DNA of 64,000 nt from Phenylobacterium sp. (GCF_025351295.1 NZ_JANXWD010000003.1:23834-87833), one strand, 5' to 3'. Shown: positions 1 to 9,455, counted from the stretch's first letter. Notes: generated by a model from the letters alone, not told the origin. Numbers and translations are program-made.

Positions 1-1
1 C

Positions 2-1642
2 AACTTCGACGGCCAGATCGAGGACGGCGACGTCATCCTGCTCAACGACCCCTATTCCGTGGAAGGCGCGATCAGCCACAACAACGATGTCCTCTCGATC
101 ATGCCGATCTACCGGGGCGGCCGGCTGATCGCCTGGTCGGCGATGTTCGGGCACATGACCGACGTGGGCGGCAAGGTCCCGGGCAGCCTGCCGACCGACG
201 CCAGCTCGATCTTCGAGGAGGGGTTCCGGATTCCGCCGGTGAAGCTCTACCGCAGGGGCGAACTGCAGTCGGACATCATCAAGATCGCCGCCCACCAGTC
301 GCGGATGCCGGAGTGGTTCAAGGCCGACCTGCACGCTATCGTCGCCTCGTGCCGGGTGGCCAGCCGCCGGGTCGTGGAGCTGTGCGAACGGTTCGGAGAC
401 GACAACATGGTCGCCGCCATGGACGACCTGCTGGACCGCAACCACCGCGCGATGGGCCATCTGATCCAGAGCGCGATCGGCGAGGCGCCGGTCTATTTCG
501 AGGACTATGTCTGCGACGACGGGCGCGGTGCGGGCCCGTTCAAGATAAAGTGCGCGATGTGGCGTGAAGGGGAGAAGGTGATTCTGGACTTCGAGGGCAC
601 CGATCCGCAGTCGGACTCCTCGATAAATTTCTACTTGAACGAGAATATGTTCAAGATGTTCTTCGGCATCTACATGGTCATGGTCTTTGACCCGCAGGTT
701 ATGTTCAACGACGGCTTCTACGATCTCGTCGATGTGCGCATCCCGGAGGGCAGCCTGCTGAAGCCGAAGTTCCCGGCGGCGCTCTCATGCCGCACCCACG
801 CCCTGGGTCGTATCTTCGACGTGCTGGGCGCGCTGCTGGGCCAGAAGACGCCGGAGTTCCTGTGTGCGGCGGGGTTCTCCTCCAGCCCGCACCTGATGTT
901 CTCGGGCTTCGACAAGACCGGCGAGTGGTTCCAGCTGTTCCAGATCGGGTTCGGCGGCATTCCCGGCCGGCCGTTCGGCGACGGCGCCGACGGCCACTCG
1001 CTGTGGCCGGGCTTCACCAACGTCCCCAACGAGTTCCTGGAACGCTACTTCCCGATGATCATCGAGCGCTATGAGAGCGTGGCCGACAGCGGCGGCGCCG
1101 GGCGCTATCGGGGCGGCAACGGGATCCACATGACCTACCGGTTCACCGAGTCCGGCACGATCGCCATCCATGACGACCGCTGGTTCATACCGCCGTGGGG
1201 CGTGAACGGCGGCGAACCGGGCAAGCGCTCATGGAAACTGCTGGTGCGGGCCAATGGCGAACAGACCTACCTGCCCTCCAAGTGCGACAGCATCCGCGTC
1301 GACAAGGACGACCTGCTGCACTTCGTGACCTGGGGCGGTGGCGGCTGGGGCGACCCGCTGGCCCGCGAACCCGACCTCGTGGGCCTGGAGATCCGGCGCG
1401 GCCTGGTCAGCGTCGAGGGCGCCCGCGCCTACGGCGTGGTCACCGACGAAAAGGGCCTCGTCGACATGGCCGCCACCGAGGCACTGCGGGCGCAGATCCG
1501 CGCCGACCGCGGGCCCCTGCCGATCTTCAACCGCGGTCCCGACATCGAGGAGTTGCGCGCCCGGTGCGAGGCCGAGACCGGCCTTCCCGCGCCGCGCGCG
1601 CCGGTCTGGCGTCAGGCCGCCATGCCGCTCGCCGCGGAATAG
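2..1642 (+). CDS. Hydantoinase B / oxoprolinase family protein (5'-partial)
   Basis: The reading frame is open from the first complete codon of the window, so the N-terminus lies upstream. The GTG at position 59 falls inside the conserved NDPY...HNNDV segment and is not a real start. The protein matches the HyuB family: the N-terminal NDP motif, a mid-protein region ending in GGAGRYRGGNG, and a C-terminal GGGGWGDP signature near 1335-1355. Family members are ATP-dependent cyclic-amide (hydantoin, 5-oxoproline) or acetophenone-type carboxylase subunits and normally pair with a HyuA subunit, presumably just upstream. An isochorismatase-type amidohydrolase follows after 7 bp, which fits ring opening followed by N-carbamoyl or amide hydrolysis. 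Substrate unknown. Confidence 0.9.
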   Translation, partial: NFDGQIEDGDVILLNDPYSVEGAISHNNDVLSIMPIYRGGRLIAWSAMFGHMTDVGGKVPGSLPTDASSIFEEGFRIPPVKLYRRGELQSDIIKIAAHQSRMPEWFKADLHAIVASCRVASRRVVELCERFGDDNMVAAMDDLLDRNHRAMGHLIQSAIGEAPVYFEDYVCDDGRGAGPFKIKCAMWREGEKVILDFEGTDPQSDSSINFYLNENMFKMFFGIYMVMVFDPQVMFNDGFYDLVDVRIPEGSLLKPKFPAALSCRTHALGRIFDVLGALLGQKTPEFLCAAGFSSSPHLMFSGFDKTGEWFQLFQIGFGGIPGRPFGDGADGHSLWPGFTNVPNEFLERYFPMIIERYESVADSGGAGRYRGGNGIHMTYRFTESGTIAIHDDRWFIPPWGVNGGEPGKRSWKLLVRANGEQTYLPSKCDSIRVDKDDLLHFVTWGGGGWGDPLAREPDLVGLEIRRGLVSVEGARAYGVVTDEKGLVDMAATEALRAQIRADRGPLPIFNRGPDIEELRARCEAETGLPAPRAPVWRQAAMPLAAE

Positions 1643-1649
1643 CCGGCGC

Positions 1650-2270
1650 ATGGGCGACCTGACGCAGGACTACGAGAACGCCGGCTTCGGCGGCCGCCTG
1701 GCGTTTGGCGAGCGGCCGGCGCTGCTGGTGGTCGACGTGGTGCGGGCCTACACCGACCCGACCTCGCCCCTTTACGCGGGGGTGGAGGCGGCGCTCGCCA
1801 GCAACATCCGCCTGATCACCGTCTGTCGCGACCGCGGCGTCCCGGTGATCTACACCCGCGTCCTCTACCAGGCCGGCGGCGTGGACGGCGGCATGTTCTA
1901 CCGCAAGGTCCCGGCGTTGCGCGCCTATCTGGACGGCTCGCCGCTGGGCAGTTTCTGCGAAGGGATCGAGCCGACCGCCGACGAGATCGTGGTCACCAAG
2001 CAGTACGCCTCGGCGTTCTTCGGGACGAGCCTGGCGGCCACGCTGCGGGCGCTGGGTTTGGACACCGTCGTGATCGGCGGGTTCTCGACCTCGGGCTGCG
2101 TTCGCGCCAGCGCCCTGGACGCCCTGCAGAACGGCTTCATCCCCTTTGTGGTGCGCGAGGCCTGCGGCGACCGCGACAGCCGCCCCCACGAGGCCAGCCT
2201 CTTCGATCTGCAGGCCAAGTACGCCGAGGTGGTCTCCGAGGCGGAGGCGATGCGCCTGCTCGGTGGGTAA
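1650..2270 (+). CDS. Isochorismatase-family cysteine hydrolase (N-carbamoylsarcosine amidohydrolase-like)
   Basis: A 206-residue protein of normal family length. The triad of the isochorismatase/nicotinamidase fold is visible: Asp29 in LLVVDVV, Lys117 in VVTKQYASAFFGT and Cys150 in STSGCVRAS. The longer upstream reading is rejected because ATG at 1650 gives the family N-terminus and sits 7 bp after the hydantoinase stop, which indicates co-transcription. With a hydantoinase-type subunit upstream, hydrolysis of an N-carbamoyl or amide intermediate to the acid plus ammonia and CO2 is a reasonable inference. The exact substrate cannot be read from the sequence. Probably cytoplasmic. Confidence 0.88.
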   Translation: MGDLTQDYENAGFGGRLAFGERPALLVVDVVRAYTDPTSPLYAGVEAALASNIRLITVCRDRGVPVIYTRVLYQAGGVDGGMFYRKVPALRAYLDGSPLGSFCEGIEPTADEIVVTKQYASAFFGTSLAATLRALGLDTVVIGGFSTSGCVRASALDALQNGFIPFVVREACGDRDSRPHEASLFDLQAKYAEVVSEAEAMRLLGG

Positions 2271-2316
2271 GGCCCGATCCGCCACGCCGGCGACGCGAAC
2301 CGCGGCCGTTGGAAGG

Positions 2317-2946
2317 TCAAGCCGGGGCCGCGAGCGCCTTGAGATGGCGACGGAGGTGATCGCGCACCTTGGCCTTCGTGAACTGGGCCGGCGTCAGCAG
2401 CGCGTGCAGGCCGAGACCATCCACCAGCGCGAGCAGAAACCTTGCCTCCTGCTCGGCATCGAGCGGGCGCTGAAACACCCCCGCGCGGCGCATGTCCTGA
2501 AGCGTCCCCTGCAGCCACCCCACGATCACCTGGCTTCGACGGGCCTCGTCTTCGGCGAGCTGCGATTCATTCAACGCGGCGACGGTGAAGTTCAGGAAAC
2601 CACGCCACAGCACCCGCCGATCGGCATCGTGAGGGAGAATTGCCAGAATATCGTCGACCAGTTCATCGACCGACCGCGGAACCGGCGCGTCGCCGAACTT
2701 GGCCATGAGGTCGTCGTTCAACCAGTCCAGGACGAACCGCACGAGTTGCACCTTGTCTCTGAAATAGTGCGTCAGGACACCCGTCGAACATCCCATCTCC
2801 GCGGCGATGGCCCTCATGGACATGCCGTCGAGGCCCGCTTGGGCGATGACCGCCAGGGCGGCGCGTGCGACGTCAGACCGCCTCGCGTCCTGCTTCAGGC
2901 GAACCGGATCGCCGGCGCGTTTGATGTCCGAAGCCTTGGTAGCCAA
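2317..2946 (-). CDS. TetR/AcrR-family transcriptional regulator (BetI-like)
   Basis: A 209-residue protein with an N-terminal TetR helix-turn-helix at about residues 25-70 (ALAVIAQAGLDGMSMRAIAAEMG followed within a few residues by LTHYFRDK). The C-terminal ligand-binding region resembles the BetI type. It is divergent from the Rieske oxygenase at 3155, and the shared 208-bp intergenic region contains a palindrome overlapping a promoter-like sequence. It is therefore the likely repressor of the oxygenase and perhaps of itself. It converges with the isochorismatase gene, 46 bp apart. The ligand is unknown. Confidence 0.9.
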   Translation of the reverse strand: MATKASDIKRAGDPVRLKQDARRSDVARAALAVIAQAGLDGMSMRAIAAEMGCSTGVLTHYFRDKVQLVRFVLDWLNDDLMAKFGDAPVPRSVDELVDDILAILPHDADRRVLWRGFLNFTVAALNESQLAEDEARRSQVIVGWLQGTLQDMRRAGVFQRPLDAEQEARFLLALVDGLGLHALLTPAQFTKAKVRDHLRRHLKALAAPA

Positions 2947-3074
2947 ACGGTAACCTCGGGTTGACGCTTATCTCGAGCCTGGCGCGGCGATACCGGTCGA
3001 GCGCCAACGCCGCAACAGTCGTTTTGACAAACCGAAGGCAGCGCCGCGCTGGCAGAGAGACACCCGCGCCTCGC

Positions 3075-3101
3075 TTGACATTAACACAACAGTTGTAATG
3101 C
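3075..3101 (+). promoter_or_regulatory. Promoter-like sequence with overlapping palindromic operator
   Basis: TTGACA at 3075-3080 is followed 15 bp later by TAATGC, a plausible though short-spaced sigma-70-type promoter reading toward the Rieske gene at 3155. The perfect palindrome ACAACAGTTGT at 3086-3096 lies between the two boxes. Its position between a TetR gene and a divergent oxygenase gene, and the local AT-richness against a GC-rich background, make it a good candidate operator for the TetR protein. Binding is inferred. Confidence 0.5.
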
Positions 3102-3154
3102 AAATCTGGTTCGTGGTCACGGATTTGCGGTGACGCGAAGACCGGAGAGCGGAT

Positions 3155-4255
3155 TTGAAAGCCAATCGATCGCCGGCTCCAGAGGCGGCGAGATATCTGC
3201 TCCCGCCCGAGGCCTACACGTCACAGGCTTGGTTTGACCGGGAACAGGCGACTCTGTTCGCGCGGAACTGGCAGTTTGCCTGCATGGACGACGAGGCGGC
3301 CGGGCTTGGGGCCTACGTCACCCTGGACGCGGGCCGAGAGCCGCTGGTGATCGTTCGCGGGCACGACGGCGTCCTGCGATGCTTCTACAACCTGTGCCGG
3401 CATCGTGGGGTGCGCCTGCTCGAGGGGACTGGCCGCCTCGAGAGCGGGATCAGCTGCTTCTACCATCGGTGGCAGTACAGTCTTGAAGGCAGCCTCAAGG
3501 CGTTGCCGCAGCCCGAACAGTTTCCCGGGTTATGTCGTGACGAGCTCGGGCTGCAGGCCGCTTCCCTGCAAGTCTGGAACGGCATGGTCTTCGTCAATCC
3601 CCTGCCGGACGCTCCGCCTCTGCTGAACTGGCTCGGTGCGATGGCCGACCACATGGACCCGTGGCGGCCGGGCGAGCTGATCCCGATCGAGCATCGGCGC
3701 ATGACAATCCGCGCCAACTGGAAGCTGTTCATCGAGAACCATATCGACGGCTACCACCTCTGGTACCTGCACGCGGACTCAGTGAGGGGACTTGACCATC
3801 CGAAGCAGACCTGGCGGCCGGTGGGCCCGCATTGGGCGTTCTACGAACCTCCCCTCGAACCGGGAGTTTCCCCGGACCGACAGCAATTCGGGACGCCGAT
3901 AATCGAGGGTTTCGACGAGACGCGCTTCGGTTCGACCGTCTGGTGGGTCATGCCCAACCTCGCCGGCGCGGCCGGAGCCACATTCTGGTCCGCCATCCGC
4001 ATCATCCCGATCTCGCCAGGCGAGACGGCGCTTGAAATCAGAACGCGGATCGGTGGCCTGCCGGATCAGCCGGGTTCAGGCGGCGGGCTGGATCAGATCG
4101 TGGACGAGGACGTCCGCGCCGTGGAATCGATCCAGCGGGCAATGTCATCCGCGGCCTTCCGGGTCGGCCCGCTTTCGAATGATTTCGAGCGTTCAATACA
4201 GACGTTTCACAAGAACATTCTGCGGTTGATGGAAACTGGTCGGCGCGAAGTTTGA
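3155..4255 (+). CDS. Rieske [2Fe-2S] aromatic ring-hydroxylating oxygenase, alpha subunit
   Basis: A 366-residue protein starting at TTG. The Rieske cluster ligands are Cys81 and His83 (CRHRG) with Cys101 and His104 (CFYH). The mononuclear non-heme iron site is seen in NHIDGYHLWYLH (Asp198, His201, His206), with a probable third ligand in the DEDVRAVESIQ stretch near the C-terminus. Such subunits hydroxylate or O-demethylate aromatic or quaternary-amine substrates using electrons from a separate reductase. No ferredoxin or reductase gene is adjacent, so the partner must be elsewhere. It is probably controlled by the divergent TetR gene. Substrate unknown. Confidence 0.92.
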   Translation: MKANRSPAPEAARYLLPPEAYTSQAWFDREQATLFARNWQFACMDDEAAGLGAYVTLDAGREPLVIVRGHDGVLRCFYNLCRHRGVRLLEGTGRLESGISCFYHRWQYSLEGSLKALPQPEQFPGLCRDELGLQAASLQVWNGMVFVNPLPDAPPLLNWLGAMADHMDPWRPGELIPIEHRRMTIRANWKLFIENHIDGYHLWYLHADSVRGLDHPKQTWRPVGPHWAFYEPPLEPGVSPDRQQFGTPIIEGFDETRFGSTVWWVMPNLAGAAGATFWSAIRIIPISPGETALEIRTRIGGLPDQPGSGGGLDQIVDEDVRAVESIQRAMSSAAFRVGPLSNDFERSIQTFHKNILRLMETGRREV

Positions 4256-4674
4256 ACTGCGGTCCAAGCCGAAGATCGCCATCCTGAGGCTTCGCGACCG
4301 TACGCGTACATCGTCCCGCCTGGCCACGTCACCGGCGCCGGGAAGACCAGCCGGAACCCTCCGACCCAGCCCTCCCGGCGCCAGGGCGCGTCCTCGGCCG
4401 GAGGGGAGGATCGGCCGCGAACCAGCCCGGATCGACACAAACCTCCCTGGACGGGGCCTGGCGAGATGCCCGCCGCCGTACGTCCCTTCGCGATCCACGT
4501 CCTACGCTAGGGGCGGCGCGACATCGACGGAATCGACCTTTCCGCACGCGCAGGCGCCGCCAACTCATAGCGGCGAGCGGCGGGTATTACGGCGGCGCAT
4601 AGGAGGCGGAGAGATCGGAACTGGCCGCCCGGCCGCGCCACCACCACAGTCAGGCTCGCGAAGCGGAGCGCGCC
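4256..4674. other. Intergenic region, 419 bp, no supported gene
   Basis: The longest reverse-strand open frames here run into the Rieske gene or lack a recognisable family and a ribosome-binding site, so I do not call them. The stretch is somewhat rich in GC inverted motifs but shows no clear terminator or RNA. A purine-rich stretch (GGAGGCGGAGAG, about 4603-4614) lies roughly 60 bp before the GST start. It may hold the GST promoter. Confidence 0.5.
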
Positions 4675-5295
4675 ATGATCACTCTCTTCACCGGCCCGAC
4701 CGGCAATGGCTACCGGGCGTCGATCCTGCTGGAAGAACTCGGGTTGGCCTATGTGGCGCGGGCCATCGACCTGCAGGCGGGCGCCGCCAGGCCGGCCGCG
4801 TTCCTGGCCGCCAGCCCCCTGGGCAAGATCCCGGCGATCGTCGACGACGACACCGCCGATGGCGCGCCGATCGCCCTGGCCGAGAGCCTGGCGATCGCCC
4901 TTTATCTCGTGGAGAAGACCGGCCGGCTATCGCCCGCCACCCCCGCCAAGCGGGCGCGGGCCTGGGAATGGGCGGCCATCGTGGCCTCCGGATTCGGCGC
5001 GGCGTTTCCAGGGATATTCTTCGCCCGCCAGCTGGACGAGGCCAGCCATGGCAAGGTGATCGCCCGGCATTTCGAGGAGCTGGATCGCGGCTTCGCAGCC
5101 ATGGATTCGAACCTCGCGGCCAGGCCCTTCCTGGCGGGCGACTCGTTCAGCTTCGCCGACGCCCTGGCGGCGCCACTTCTGCCGACCGCCCGGGCCTTTG
5201 GCGTTGATCTCTCACGGTTCCCCAACGTCGAACGCTGGGGCCAGGTCGTCCACGCACGGCCGGCGGTGCAGCGCGGCATGGCGGTCAAGGGCTGA
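4675..5295 (+). CDS. Glutathione S-transferase family protein
   Basis: A 206-residue protein with the GST layout. The thioredoxin-like N-terminal domain begins MITLFTGPTGNGYRASILLE and contains the cis-Pro GKIPAIVDD and the glutathione-contacting LAESLAIALYL. An all-helical C-terminal domain follows (FSFADALAAPLLPTA). It resembles the bacterial Nu/YghU-YfcG type. Possible roles are glutathione-dependent reduction, isomerisation or detoxification of intermediates of the surrounding catabolic genes. It converges with the tannase gene, and the two coding regions overlap by 11 bp at their 3' ends. Confidence 0.88.
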   Translation: MITLFTGPTGNGYRASILLEELGLAYVARAIDLQAGAARPAAFLAASPLGKIPAIVDDDTADGAPIALAESLAIALYLVEKTGRLSPATPAKRARAWEWAAIVASGFGAAFPGIFFARQLDEASHGKVIARHFEELDRGFAAMDSNLAARPFLAGDSFSFADALAAPLLPTARAFGVDLSRFPNVERWGQVVHARPAVQRGMAVKG

Positions 5296-6886
5296 CGGGC
5301 GGCGACGTCGCCACCCAGCTTGACGCCAGGTTCGGATCGCCGCGACCGGCGTAGACGGCCCGCCTGGGATAGGCGAAGTGCGGCCGGCTGAACGCGACCT
5401 GGTCGGGACGCACGAGCTTGAAGTCGATGCGGAAAAAGTCCAGCGGCGACCCCGGCCTGGGATGGATGCCGATCAGCGGGTCGGGCGCCTCGCGCCGCTC
5501 CACCCAGGCTTCGAGCGCGGCCAGGTAGTCGATGCCGTAAGCGCCCTCCCCGCCGCTGCAATGGTTCATCCCCGGGACCATGAAGAAGCGGAAGAACCCC
5601 GTGGTCGCCTCCGGGCCGCCCATCGTGCGCGTCGCCAGTTCGTAATAGTCGACCGCGTTCAACGGCACGATCGACTGGTCGGCCCAGCCCTGCGCCATGA
5701 TCAGCTTGCCGCCAGCGGCCTTGAACTTGCGCAGGTCCGGGTTGGAGGCGGAGTAGATCGCTTCCATCAGCCCCACGCGCTTCGGGTCGCGGTCGAAATC
5801 GAAGTCGGTGATCTGCCAGCTCGGTCCCGGGTCGGGGGAAAAGCCCATGTAGCGCCAGAGCTCGGCCTGCATGTCGGCGTAGATCGCCGGCGCGCCGTCC
5901 TTGGAGATATAGGGGCCGATCCAGTTCAGCTCCGAACCGGGCATGGCGCCGCCGGTGTAGAGGGCGCGGCCCTTGGAATCGTGGGGGCCGGCGTAGATCT
6001 TGCGCCCCACCGCCACCTGCGGCCCGGTCAGGCAGTCGGCGCGATCGGGGCCGGCGCACTGCAGGACGCCCGGGTCGAAGTGGCAGGCCCGCGGGTCGCC
6101 GATCACGCCATCGGCCGCCCCGTCCGTCAGGTCGCAGGCCTTGATCGCTGCGGCGTGCAACAGGGGAACCTTCGCCGCCGTGAGGATCTCGCCGCCGTCG
6201 GGGGCCCGATTGACCACCGTCGACCAGACCAGCTGGATGCTGGCGCCCGTCTCGTCGAGCACGGGGGCGATGGCCACGATGCCGTCGAAGTCGTCCGGGA
6301 ACCTCTGGGCCTCGACCATGCCCTGCCGCCCGCCGGTGGAGCAGGCCATGAAGTAGCTGTAGCGCGGCGCCTGGCCGTAGAAGGCCGCGGTGATCGCCTT
6401 GCCCGCGAGGGTCGAGACATGGGTGGCGCGGTAGCCGAAATCGACCTCGGCCTGCAGGTTGTTGTAGGCCCATTTGCCGTCATACATCGTCGAGCGGTGG
6501 CCCATGTCGCTGTGCAGGCAGGCATAGCCGTCGCGGATGTGCTGGGGACAGGCCAGGTCCATCGCCACCGACCCGCAGAACCCGCCGCAACCTCGGACGA
6601 TGTACTTGCCGTTCCAGTTCTGGACCGGCAGCCACAGCCCGAAGCCGACGCTGGGCGCAACATAGCCCTCGATCGCGCAATAGGCCGGCCGCCCGGCCGT
6701 GGCGGCCACATAGTCGGCCTTGAGGATGTGGGTGGGCGCATCGAGCAGGTTGGAGAACGCACCCCCCGCCAGGGCGGCGCAGCGCGCAGCGGGATCGGCG
6801 GGCGGCCTACCGTCCATGGCGGCGGCCGGGCTGGCCAGCCCCAGCGTCGCGAACAGGATCATCAGCACCGTCAGCCGACCGATCAT
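5285..6886 (-). CDS. Tannase/feruloyl esterase family protein, secreted
   Basis: A 533-residue protein. The start at 6886 was chosen because it yields a clean signal peptide (MIGRLTVLMILFATLG...AAA); the frame stays open upstream but the extension is not protein-like. The tannase-family nucleophile elbow ACSTGGRQGM is near residue 182, the acid in GWADQS near 403 and the histidine in GMNHCSGG near 442. Paired cysteines flank the elbow and the histidine, as in fungal feruloyl esterase B and bacterial tannases. It is expected to release phenolic acids from esters in the periplasm or outside the cell. A second paralogue lies at 24799-26487. Confidence 0.9.
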   Translation of the reverse strand: MIGRLTVLMILFATLGLASPAAAMDGRPPADPAARCAALAGGAFSNLLDAPTHILKADYVAATAGRPAYCAIEGYVAPSVGFGLWLPVQNWNGKYIVRGCGGFCGSVAMDLACPQHIRDGYACLHSDMGHRSTMYDGKWAYNNLQAEVDFGYRATHVSTLAGKAITAAFYGQAPRYSYFMACSTGGRQGMVEAQRFPDDFDGIVAIAPVLDETGASIQLVWSTVVNRAPDGGEILTAAKVPLLHAAAIKACDLTDGAADGVIGDPRACHFDPGVLQCAGPDRADCLTGPQVAVGRKIYAGPHDSKGRALYTGGAMPGSELNWIGPYISKDGAPAIYADMQAELWRYMGFSPDPGPSWQITDFDFDRDPKRVGLMEAIYSASNPDLRKFKAAGGKLIMAQGWADQSIVPLNAVDYYELATRTMGGPEATTGFFRFFMVPGMNHCSGGEGAYGIDYLAALEAWVERREAPDPLIGIHPRPGSPLDFFRIDFKLVRPDQVAFSRPHFAYPRRAVYAGRGDPNLASSWVATSPPVSP

Positions 6887-7153
6887 CGCCGGATCTCCCA
6901 ACCCCAGGGTCGCGCGGGAACGCCCTGGCCGGAGCGCCGCAGGAGACGCTACCGCGGCGACCCGGCCGTCCGCAGTGACAGAAGGTGCGGCTCGCATGCG
7001 GCGCGCGCATGGCCTCGACGCGCGCCGCCTGCCCGCAGGGTCACCCTCTATGAGTATTCCGCGATTCTGCCCGTTCCCGGCCGTGACTAAGCCTTGGCCT
7101 GCGCCCCCTCGCCCCACGGCCGGTCGGCGCCATGCGTCAAGGGAGTCGGGCTT

Positions 7154-8068
7154 TTGGAGAACTGGGTCGCCCTGGAGAACCTGGCGGGCATCGGTCGCGT
7201 CACCTGTGGGTGGAAGCGACCGGAACTGTCGCTCGACGCGGTTCGCCCGTACTGGCGCGACGCGCACAGTCCGGCCATCGCCCGGCGCCACGGGGTCTAC
7301 GAATATCGGCACTACGCGCTCGACCCGGTGGAGCCGGACCTGTTCGCCGCGATCGAGGGCGTCGAGCGCGCGCCGCCCGCCGACCAGCAGCTGATGTGGC
7401 TATCGGACGTCCGCTACCGCGACCAGGCCGGCCTCGACGCCTTCGGCGCCTCGCCCGGGCCGCAGGTCAAGGCGCAGATCCTGGCCGACATCGAGATGAT
7501 CGTCGACAAGAGCACGACCTATCTGGTGCTCGGCGACAACGGCCGCACGCTGGTCGACAGTTCAGGCGATCCCGCCCCGGCCGGGCCGGCGGCGCACAGC
7601 TACGGCGTGTTCCTGAAGCAGCGGGGCGACGAGGCGGGCTTCCGCGCCCATGTCAGGGCGATGGCGGCGCGATGGGCGGCGGGTCCGGGTGTCCGCCGGC
7701 TGCGCCTGAACCTGTTCGAGGTTCCCGACATGGACGCCGAGCGCAAGGCCGGTTATCCCGTCAAGACCCATCCCCCGGAGATGCAGTACCAGGCCTGGAT
7801 CGACCTGGCCCTGGCCGGTCCCGAGGCGGCGCGCGGCCTGATGTCGCCGGCGGACGGGCTGGATCACGCCGGCCACCTGCGGGCCGTGCACGCCTATCCG
7901 GCCCCGGCCGTCTACACCTTCAACTGCGCGGGTCGCCCGACCCTGGCCGGGTTGCGGGGCTATCCTGCCATGGCGGCGATCCGCGGACTGGACGCCGGGC
8001 ACCAGCGCGACCCGGGCCTGCTCCGGTGGATGTACGGCGACGTCGCCCCGCTGGAAGGCGTCCGGTGA
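7154..8068 (+). CDS. EthD-like domain protein
   Basis: About 304 residues. TTG at 7154 was chosen because GGGAG lies 8 bases before it; an in-frame TTG at 7094 would add 20 residues with no clear ribosome-binding site. The segment LSLDAVRPYWRDAHSP resembles the EthD/ferredoxin-like fold signature (a tryptophan and an Asp-Ala-His near the start of a dimeric alpha+beta barrel). A second, similar-looking half follows from residue about 150 (SYGVFLKQRGDEAGFRAHV). EthD-like proteins accompany oxidative degradation genes, with poorly known roles. The stop overlaps the GTG start of the next gene by 4 bp, so the two are probably translationally coupled. Confidence 0.65.
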   Translation: MENWVALENLAGIGRVTCGWKRPELSLDAVRPYWRDAHSPAIARRHGVYEYRHYALDPVEPDLFAAIEGVERAPPADQQLMWLSDVRYRDQAGLDAFGASPGPQVKAQILADIEMIVDKSTTYLVLGDNGRTLVDSSGDPAPAGPAAHSYGVFLKQRGDEAGFRAHVRAMAARWAAGPGVRRLRLNLFEVPDMDAERKAGYPVKTHPPEMQYQAWIDLALAGPEAARGLMSPADGLDHAGHLRAVHAYPAPAVYTFNCAGRPTLAGLRGYPAMAAIRGLDAGHQRDPGLLRWMYGDVAPLEGVR

Positions 8069-9429
8069 CGGCGACGGTCTCCGCGCGGCTCGCCGGCTTC
8101 CTGCGCGCGCAGTGCGACGCCGGACCGCCGCCTGAGGTGCTGCACGAGGCCGCCCGCCTGCTGATTAACCAGCTGAAGGCCTCGGTGGGCGCGATGGGTC
8201 ACCCCGCGGTGGCCATCCTGCATGACTGGGCCAGAAGCTTCCCGGTCCCGGACGCCTCGGCGCGCATCCTGTGGTTCGGGGACGCCGCGGGGCCGGAACA
8301 GGCCGCCGTCGTCAACGGCGCCCTCTTCGAGGTGCTGGACTTCAACGAGACCTACATCCCATGTTTCATGCACGCGGTCTCGGGCGTGCTGCCCTCAGTG
8401 CTGGCCGCCGCGGAGATCGGCGGGCAGAGCGGCGCCGACGTGGTCAAGGCCCTGGCGCTCGGCATCGAGGCCGAGCTGGCCTGCGCGGCTATGCTGATGC
8501 CGACCGGCTATTTCCGAGGGTTCATTCCCGGCGGCCTGACAGGCGCCATCGGCGGCGCGGCGGCCTGCAGCCTGCTGCTGGGCCTGGACGAGACCCGGAC
8601 GCGCAACGCCATCGGCCTGGCGATGAACAGCGGCATGGGCTTCTACCAGTCGGCCGGCAGCATGGCCCTGCCCTACGTCATGGGCATGACCGCCCGCAAC
8701 GGCTTCACGATCGCCCAGCTCGCCGCCCGCGGCATGGACGCGCCAGCCGCCGCCTTCGAAGGCGACAAGGGCATGCTCAGCGCCTATTCCGACGAGCCGG
8801 CGGCCAAGATCGACACGGTCATGGACGGGCTGGGCGGCGACTGGCGGATCCTGGGCCAGAGCTACAAGACCGTTCCCACCGAGACCATCACCCACGGCCC
8901 CATCGAGTGCGTCCTGGCGCTGCTGAAACGGGCCGGCGGTCGCACCCCTGAGACGCTCACCTTCAAGGTGGCGCCCATCGTGGTGAAGATCGCCGAGGAA
9001 CGCGCCGCGCGATTTGGCGCGCCGACCACGGACCTGGAGGCGCGGTTCGATCTCAAGCACTGCGCCGCCGCGGCGTGGCGGCGGGGCCGCTTCACCCTGG
9101 CCGAGATGAACGAGGCGGCCTTCCGCGACGCCGATATCCTGGACCTGCGGGCGCGCACGGTGCTGGAGGCTGACGAGACCCAGGCGACGTTCGACGGCGC
9201 GGGTCTGGAGGTGCGCTACGCCGACGGGTCGAGCGACAGCATCTTCATCCCGAATTTCCGCGGCACGCCCGGCAATCCGATGTCCGACCTGGAGCTCTCG
9301 GAGGTCTTCCGGGTGTCGGCCGAGGGTGTACTGAGCGGCGATCGCAGCCAGGCCGTGCTGGATGCCGCCTGGGACCTGCCGCGGGCCGCCGATATCCACA
9401 CCCTCATGTCGCTCGCCTCAGTCCGCTAG
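8065..9429 (+). CDS. MmgE/PrpD family protein (2-methylcitrate dehydratase-like)
   Basis: A 454-residue protein of normal family length, starting at GTG in a GTGA overlap with the upstream stop. MmgE/PrpD hallmarks are the N-terminal all-helical domain with ALFEVLDFNETY...HAVSGVLPSVLAAAE, the GFIPGGLTGAIGGAAA segment and a C-terminal alpha/beta domain with HGPIECVLALL. Family members include 2-methylcitrate and cis-aconitate-type dehydratases/decarboxylases and uncharacterised catabolic relatives. Its placement in a catabolic operon rather than beside prpB/prpC argues against a methylcitrate-cycle role. It likely acts on a hydroxy- or carboxy-acid intermediate (inference). Confidence 0.88.
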   Translation: MTATVSARLAGFLRAQCDAGPPPEVLHEAARLLINQLKASVGAMGHPAVAILHDWARSFPVPDASARILWFGDAAGPEQAAVVNGALFEVLDFNETYIPCFMHAVSGVLPSVLAAAEIGGQSGADVVKALALGIEAELACAAMLMPTGYFRGFIPGGLTGAIGGAAACSLLLGLDETRTRNAIGLAMNSGMGFYQSAGSMALPYVMGMTARNGFTIAQLAARGMDAPAAAFEGDKGMLSAYSDEPAAKIDTVMDGLGGDWRILGQSYKTVPTETITHGPIECVLALLKRAGGRTPETLTFKVAPIVVKIAEERAARFGAPTTDLEARFDLKHCAAAAWRRGRFTLAEMNEAAFRDADILDLRARTVLEADETQATFDGAGLEVRYADGSSDSIFIPNFRGTPGNPMSDLELSEVFRVSAEGVLSGDRSQAVLDAAWDLPRAADIHTLMSLASVR

Positions 9430-9455
9430 CCGCCGCCCACCGGAGCCAGACCGCC

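Noticed and set aside
4193..4568. Reverse-strand frames over the gap after the Rieske gene, one reading a segment such as PAPVTWPGGTMYAY
   Set aside because: They overlap the Rieske 3' end, lack ribosome-binding sites and match no family I recognise; the motif-like stretch is too short to call a remnant.
5378..7090. Long open frame of 570 codons on the plus strand opposite the tannase gene
   Set aside because: It is the antisense shadow of the tannase coding region in high-GC DNA; the translation is Arg/Gly/Ala/His-rich without any family motif.
8065..9429. Calling the PrpD-family gene a true 2-methylcitrate dehydratase
   Set aside because: No prpB or prpC neighbours and an oxidative catabolic context; the family is broad, so only the family name is used.
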